A DNA stretch of 64,000 bases from Xanthoparmelia taractica (Eukaryota > Ascomycota > Lecanoromycetes > Lecanorales > Parmeliaceae): assembly GCA_033085395.1 (NCBI GenBank), contig JANQBS010000045.1:163712-227711 (forward strand), given 5' to 3'. The position numbers and the translations under genes are program-made. The stretch's first letter is position 1. Every line of letters begins with the position of its first letter. The notes below the pieces were generated by a model, which was given only the letters and a program-made list of their open reading frames with translations, ran no database searches and was not told the DNA's origin. Below, one piece after another: positions 59,541 to 64,000 of the stretch.

Positions 59541-61546
59541 GCCACATCATCGATCAACAGACTTCTGATGCCTTGCCGACGTGCAGCTATGGCTGCTCAG
59601 CCCATGTCTCTGTCTTGTTGCAGGCTTCAAGCACAATACTGTGTGCACGCTCTCCAAGTCAGCCACTCTTGAGACAGGACTGATCCATCTTTACCTGCAG
59701 TAGCACCCTAGCATTCGAGCATTCCGCCGCCAGCAGCATCTGTCCTCGTCCTGATCCTCCTCTTGGTCTCTTCCTTCCCATCTCCTCATCCTCCCGCTCC
59801 CCGTCGTCCCATGCCATCCCAAGCTATCCCACCTCGTCCCCTCAGCACTTTTGATTACATCCAGCAAGACACCATTTGCGCACATACTCCTCAGCTTTCT
59901 CTGGCACGTAACTGTTCAACACGTCTGACACCCTCCCAAACTTCCTACCATGCCCTCTCAGCTCCTACATACACTCGTACACGTCATTGGACCCTATATG
60001 TGCGGAGCAATACTATTTCCATCAGCATGACCACTCGCAGGTCGCAGAGACGTGTTAGGATTCTTCCTAGTCGAACTCAGGCCATGCGGACTGGTAGAGC
60101 CTCAAGATCTCCTCTTTCGAGCAAATCGTTCGGCAACAGCAGAAAGTGCACGCAACTGTTCAACCGAAAGCTCCTCATGGATCCAGCACGGGCTAGCAGC
60201 GGCTCCAAGCAAGGTGCACATCCTTCAAAAGGTCAGTGATAGGATTTTCTTCGACCTGGCCCCTCAGCAAATTTTCCTATGTGCCTTTTTCCCCTTTCCT
60301 TTGCGGTCATATTCGCTCGAAACTTCGGTGAAGAGATAGGGTTGTCATCCTTACGAGACCTAACTGTATCGTTTGGAGTCGATGGTTACATACCTTTGGG
60401 CCCAGTTTAACCAGAACTGGTTGCGCAAATGAAGACCTGCAATTACACTAGGAGGGATGCAGACAACAAGAAGGATGCGACCGCGTGCATATAGACGGTG
60501 ATGAAGATGAACAACTGCCTCAAACTGCCTCAGCAGGATGGCCTCATTACAGCCTTCCGTCATTTGGCATCGGGCCTGCAGCGGGACCTGGATCCACTTG
60601 ACTCAGGGGGCCTCACATAGTTCATCAACCAGGTTCAGTTGCGATGGAAGGCCTGGTAGAAAGAAATAGAAGAGCAGATTCGCCTTTCTCCAGTGCAAAC
60701 AACTTAATTTACTGATCTAAAGCGCTTGCTGGTAAGTGGAGTAGCCTGTCAGTGCTTATAAAAACGAGAAACTCTTCTTCTAAATGTTGGGATGGACCTC
60801 AGCCGGTGTTGAACGAGTCAAAGCGTTAGGACCAGGTTTGGCTCACTGCAGCATCACTGCAAGAATCACTTATTCTTGCTTTGATAAGTCACATCGGGAA
60901 ACATTTTGGCTGGTATCTGTTCAGGTATACGGTGCTTGATCGGCCAGGTCTGAGAATTGAGCAGACAAGGCTGAAGCTATGGTGTGGTCGCTGGGAAGTA
61001 TGGCTGCCGGTCGTAGCCTTCCCTCATGGCTTATAGACAGCTTGGTATGGAGGCGCATAAATCTGCATGGTTAACATCGACTAGTAGTACTATACTATAG
61101 GTGTCGAGTTGCTCAAAAGGAAAACGAATTCCTTGGAACATTTACCGTTTCTTCAAAAAAGTTGGACGAGCTCGATTCACCCATACTATGATTTCTGTAC
61201 CTTGTACCTTGCCCTTTCCGTGTTTACCCTTCAAAGGTGTAGCTCTCGAAGACTGATGACGACACACAGGATTCACCATCCTCGCCTAGATGGTCTGTGC
61301 AATTCAGCATTCAGCATCTCATGTGATCACACAAGATGTCCCCTGTGTTTGCGTTGAACTGCGGTGCCAAGCCGAGTACAGCGGCCAGGGAAACGCGCTA
61401 ATCAAGGCAATCCTTGAGCCAAGAAGGCTATATCAATCGCCAGCGACAAGGCTTTCCTTCCTCATCTCTGTGGAAATTATAAGAAGCGCAAGGGGACGAG
61501 TGAAGATTTAAACTCAACGCCTTGACGCAAACACGCGCCCTAAGCT
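59541..61546. other. Gene-poor stretch, no intact gene
   Basis: Open frames such as 59763-60239 (+) are Ser/Arg/Pro-rich and do not connect by splicing to anything recognisable. No repeats above short length seen. Probably relic or neutral DNA. Confidence 0.45.
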
Positions 61547-61551
61547 GGAGG
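61547..61551. repeat. Target site duplication, left copy
   Basis: GGAGG directly before the left LTR, identical to 62269-62273. Confidence 0.9.
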
Positions 61552-61641
61552 TGTTGGAATTTGGCACTACTCAGCCCTATCGCTTGTATGTAGTCAGATT
61601 TTTCAGTAGCCGCAAACTATCCATCACCCACATTTGCAACA
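61552..61641 (+). repeat. Left LTR, 90 bp
   Basis: Begins TGTTGGAATTTGG and ends CATTTGCAACA. Differs from the right copy by T for C in the TCAGATT(T/C)TTC stretch and by A for G in ACTATCC(A/G)TCACC. Confidence 0.92.
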
Positions 61642-61655
61642 GGTTATGAGCCCGG
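61642..61655 (+). other. Primer-binding site, half-tRNA type
   Basis: GGTTATGAGCCCGG immediately after the left LTR. Its complement reads CCGGGCTCATAACC, which contains the CAU anticodon loop of initiator tRNA-Met. Priming from the anticodon region of a cleaved tRNA is typical of copia-like elements. Confidence 0.7.
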
Positions 61656-61824
61656 ACTGCGCGAGTCCCAGTAACTGTGACGGGTCCCTCACTGGGTAAC
61701 AGTGTTGTACGGAAGCCCCACGTCGAGCTGGGCAACGGAAGTCCTACAGCGATGGACAATTGGCTCCGCGGGAGTCACGGAAGCCTCACAGCGCACTCCT
61801 TGACTTGTTCCATTAGGAAGAAAG

Positions 61825-62004
61825 ATGTCTACGAAAGACAGTGGATCAACACGCATACCGCCTCTGACAGAGGAGAATTTCGAATCGTGGTTCGTTGATA
61901 TACGAGCTGAACTGCGTTCGAAGAAGCTTTGGAAATACACCCAAGAAATCTATGAATTAGAAGAAACAGTAGCCACGACGGCTACGGAAGGAGAGATCCC
62001 ATAA
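61825..62004 (+). CDS. Truncated copia gag start
   Basis: A 59-residue frame beginning MSTKDSGSTRIPPLTEEN and containing FESWFVDIRAELRSKKLWKY, resembling the first helices of copia-type Gag (the DUF4219-like region). It ends at a TAA; downstream frames show no protease or reverse transcriptase motifs. Probably a leftover that may help packaging rather than a working capsid protein. Confidence 0.6.
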   Translation: MSTKDSGSTRIPPLTEENFESWFVDIRAELRSKKLWKYTQEIYELEETVATTATEGEIP

Positions 62005-62178
62005 GTCTTAGCCGTACTCGACGGGCAGATGGACTCCAGGCCAGAGAGCCAGAGGGAGTCAGGCAATAGGCTCTAGGCCATATAGGTGATCGGAGGGAGC
62101 TACGTGAAGAGACTATACGAATATCAAGGGGGGGAATACGGTCTACTGTGCGTGATAGGCCTAAGTATTGAGAGGGAG

Positions 62179-62268
62179 TGTTGGAATTTGGCACTACTCA
62201 GCCCTATCGCTTGTATGTAGTCAGATTCTTCAGTAGCCGCAAACTATCCGTCACCCACATTTGCAACA
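62179..62268 (+). repeat. Right LTR, 90 bp
   Basis: Same ends as the left LTR, 88 of 90 bases identical by eye. Read on the minus strand, its first bases provide the last codons and stop of spo7. Confidence 0.92.
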
Positions 62269-63473
62269 GGAGGGCTGACTGGGGTGAGCTTGGAGAGCTG
62301 GCTACTTTCCATGGAGTTAGACGATCTGGTTGCCTTTCTTCTCCGTTCACTGGCAACCATAGTAGCGCTACCTCGCCGTGTCCGCACAGGGCGCTCCTCC
62401 CCTTCAACGTTCGACGGGGTACTGCTGCGAGATGTATTTCGTGAATGCGAGTCCGACCTCATGACGGAGCGTCTTTTCACTTCCTTTTCGAGCTGATGCC
62501 TGTGAGAGCTTTTCTCGATATCGCCCTTTCCACTAGTGTTTTGCACCATCGTGCGTCCTCGCCATCCTGCCCACCACAGCCAACCTCCATGCCTTTGTGC
62601 CAGCTCTCTTTCACTCTTCCGTAGTAGCTGTCGTAAGTGTGCTCGTCTTTCATTTTCTTTCTCCCAGTATTCCAGGCGATACAATTCCCAATTTACACGG
62701 AAATCCGGTGAAAAAGGCTTAGGCAGCAGTAGAAGTTTGATGTAATCACCTCCAGGTGAAAGATCCTCCTCTCGTCCAACACCATCTTCCTCTTCGAACA
62801 CGGGCCGGATGCCTCTGGAACCATGTTTTTCGGCGAGGTGATCTACGTAATGATAGGAAGACCCTTGAGCGGAGAAGACAGAGGGATACGGAAAAAGAAA
62901 GGACAGATGACCCATGATTTCCTTCCACCATGGTCCTTTAATAACAACGACCTTTGCATTCATACTTCTTAGGCCTCGGTTTGTAATGCCTACCCAGCGC
63001 CGTGGCCATCTCACTCCACGGTCCCACTGGCCCGTGCCCCATATTAGTATGCCAGTGACCACCCCTCCCATCAACGCAACCTTCTCTCCCCTCTCGACGA
63101 CCCAGTAGACAGAGCCACCGACTCCGCTTCCATCTTCGCGGGGATGCAGAAACAAGAGATACGAAAAGCCAGTAATCCAGATGAAGAGGAGGAGCAAGAA
63201 GAATGTGTTTTGCCTCCTGCGAGCGCGCAGGGCTAGATACTGAGAACGCAGTGAAGCCTCAACGATAAGAAGATTAAGATATATTTGTGGAGGTGAAGAT
63301 GGAAACGTCGCAAGTGTGTCGGAAGCTGCTAAAGGAAGAGCTGCTGTCAAGGTCCCCGGTTCAGCTGTCACTTCAGATGGGGCTGGTGAAGAAGACCTCG
63401 AGGTGACAGTAGGGACTGAAGTGCCCGGCGGAGGAGCGCCTTTGACAATCTGGTCGAGCTTAGAGTCGAACAT
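62244..63473 (-). CDS. spo7: Spo7-like regulatory subunit of the Nem1-Spo7 phosphatase
   Basis: ER/nuclear-envelope protein that with Nem1 dephosphorylates the phosphatidate phosphatase Pah1. Single exon, 409 residues, starting MFDSKLDQIVKGAPPP. Family features: IYLNLLIVEASLRSQYLALR before the first membrane segment (about 89-109, TFFLLLLFIWITGFSYLLFL), a second segment (about 131-149), then WVGITNRGLRSMNAKVVVIK and GPWWKE, followed by the cytosolic DYIKLLLLPKPFSPDFRVNWE block. The C-terminal ~130 residues are charged and Ser/Arg-rich. The last seven codons (VANVGDG and stop) lie inside the right LTR; without the insertion the frame would end PPA at a TAG now at 61540-61542. Confidence 0.9.
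   Translation of the reverse strand: MFDSKLDQIVKGAPPPGTSVPTVTSRSSSPAPSEVTAEPGTLTAALPLAASDTLATFPSSPPQIYLNLLIVEASLRSQYLALRARRRQNTFFLLLLFIWITGFSYLLFLHPREDGSGVGGSVYWVVERGEKVALMGGVVTGILIWGTGQWDRGVRWPRRWVGITNRGLRSMNAKVVVIKGPWWKEIMGHLSFLFPYPSVFSAQGSSYHYVDHLAEKHGSRGIRPVFEEEDGVGREEDLSPGGDYIKLLLLPKPFSPDFRVNWELYRLEYWEKENERRAHLRQLLRKSERELAQRHGGWLWWAGWRGRTMVQNTSGKGDIEKSSHRHQLEKEVKRRSVMRSDSHSRNTSRSSTPSNVEGEERPVRTRRGSATMVASERRRKATRSSNSMESSQLSKLTPVSPPVANVGDG
62269..62273. repeat. Target site duplication, right copy
   Basis: GGAGG directly after the right LTR. Confidence 0.9.
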
Positions 63474-63924
63474 AATACTCCTAGAGGGTCACCGAGTCAG
63501 CTCCTCCCACCACTTGATGAAGGGCAACAAGGATTCACGAGCCACGATCATCCTGAGCTGTCTAAAGCGAGATGACTAAGGTTGGATTGTGAGAGTTACT
63601 TTAGGGTCTTTCGCGATTGGCTACCATGTTTGATAATGACTAATCCGTTTTTATTATTTGAACCACCAAAATCAAAATCCACATATCCTGATCTATATGT
63701 GTAAGGCACCATTGCGCAATGAAGCAGCTATGAAATAAAGTATATAGCCTATATAGATATCTAGCTAGCTATATAAGTTTAAATTCTACTCTATAAACTA
63801 TAGTATTAGGGTAATAATAATAATAAAAAAATACGCTAATTGCCCTAACTAATTAGTAGTAGAAGAATTGTTAAGTAAAGTAATAAAATACTATTATATT
63901 TAATTAAGTCTTTTCTTAATAGTT
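63474..63924. other. spo7 upstream region passing into AT-rich DNA
   Basis: The spo7 promoter should lie in the first few hundred bases. From about 63640 the sequence becomes strongly AT-rich, with TATA/CTAG-rich and AATA-rich runs and no open frames of note. Confidence 0.5.
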
Positions 63925-64000
63925 TTATTATTTATTATTTATTATTTATTATTTATTATTTATTATTTATTATTTATTATTTATTATTTATTATTTATTA
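63925..64000. repeat. Heptanucleotide tandem repeat (TTATTTA)n
   Basis: About ten to eleven perfect copies of the 7-bp unit TTATTTA, continuing past the right edge. Confidence 0.85.

Larger units (their letters stand above)
61552..62268 (+). mobile_element. Non-autonomous copia-type LTR retrotransposon (TRIM-like), 717 bp
   Basis: Two 90-bp LTRs (61552-61641 and 62179-62268) with TGTTG...CAACA ends flank 537 bp. They differ at two sites, both transitions. A 5-bp duplication GGAGG borders the element. A primer-binding site matching an initiator tRNA-Met anticodon arm follows the left LTR, and a purine tract (GAGAGGGAG) abuts the right LTR. Inside is only a 59-codon gag start; no protease, integrase or reverse transcriptase, so it needs proteins in trans. 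Size class and content fit terminal-repeat retrotransposons in miniature. Confidence 0.92.

Noticed and set aside
59763..60239. 158-codon plus-strand ORF
   Set aside because: Ser/Arg/Pro-rich, no motif, no splice continuity; not distinguishable from noise.
63805..63815. TTAGGG near the right end as a telomere
   Set aside because: A single occurrence, not a tandem array; the real array is the TTATTTA heptamer.
63925..64000. Tandem array as CRISPR
   Set aside because: Head-to-tail 7-bp units without spacers in a eukaryotic genome.

Overview
This window is nuclear DNA from a filamentous ascomycete (Pezizomycotina); I cannot fix the class. The reasons are many short spliceosomal introns (mostly 46-70 nt, a few of 39 nt) with CTAAC/CTGAC-like branch sites, a Zn2Cys6 transcription factor, a DUF3405 protein, and a head-to-head pair of chitin synthases with myosin motor-like domains. 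Exons were joined by eye from donor, branch and acceptor sites and checked by phase arithmetic, so coding lengths are my reconstructions.

Layout. 1-2500 (-): Zn2Cys6 regulator running off the left edge. 4519-5796 (+): unrecognised coiled-coil protein. 7353-8683 (+): End3. 8872-14250 (-) and 15622-21424 (+): class VI-type CsmB and class V CsmA chitin synthases, divergent from a 1.4 kb shared upstream region. 21833-22777 (+): small Cys-rich protein. 23404-25469 (+): DUF3405 protein. 26482-28091 (-): Rax1-like RGS protein with membrane segments. 29442-30927 (-): mitochondrial NAD-isocitrate dehydrogenase subunit, with a probable GC-AG intron. 31255-34426 (+): exocyst Sec5. 35958-37211 (+): short-chain dehydrogenase with very small exons. 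37820-40445 (-): CCCH/RRM RNA-binding protein of the RBM26/27 type. 40996-43930 (-): elongation factor 2. 44553-54387 (-): the 3247-residue bridge-like lipid-transfer protein Csf1. 54815-57068 (+): TMEM184/Ost-alpha family membrane protein.

Right of 57.1 kb the window changes character. 57518-58908 holds a broken 3-hydroxyacyl-CoA dehydrogenase followed, in the same frame and with no room for a promoter, by a broken lipocalin-like domain: probably a dead fusion gene. About 2.5 kb of gene-poor relic sequence follows. A 717 bp non-autonomous copia-type LTR element (61552-62268) sits exactly in the last codons of spo7 (62244-63473, -) and supplies that gene's present stop codon. The window ends in AT-rich DNA with a 7-bp tandem repeat.

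Functionally, several intact genes serve polarised growth and membrane traffic (End3 endocytosis, CsmA/CsmB wall synthesis, Sec5 exocytosis, Rax1-like polarity, Csf1 and Spo7 lipid handling), mixed with housekeeping genes (EF2, Idh2). Whether that grouping means anything is open.
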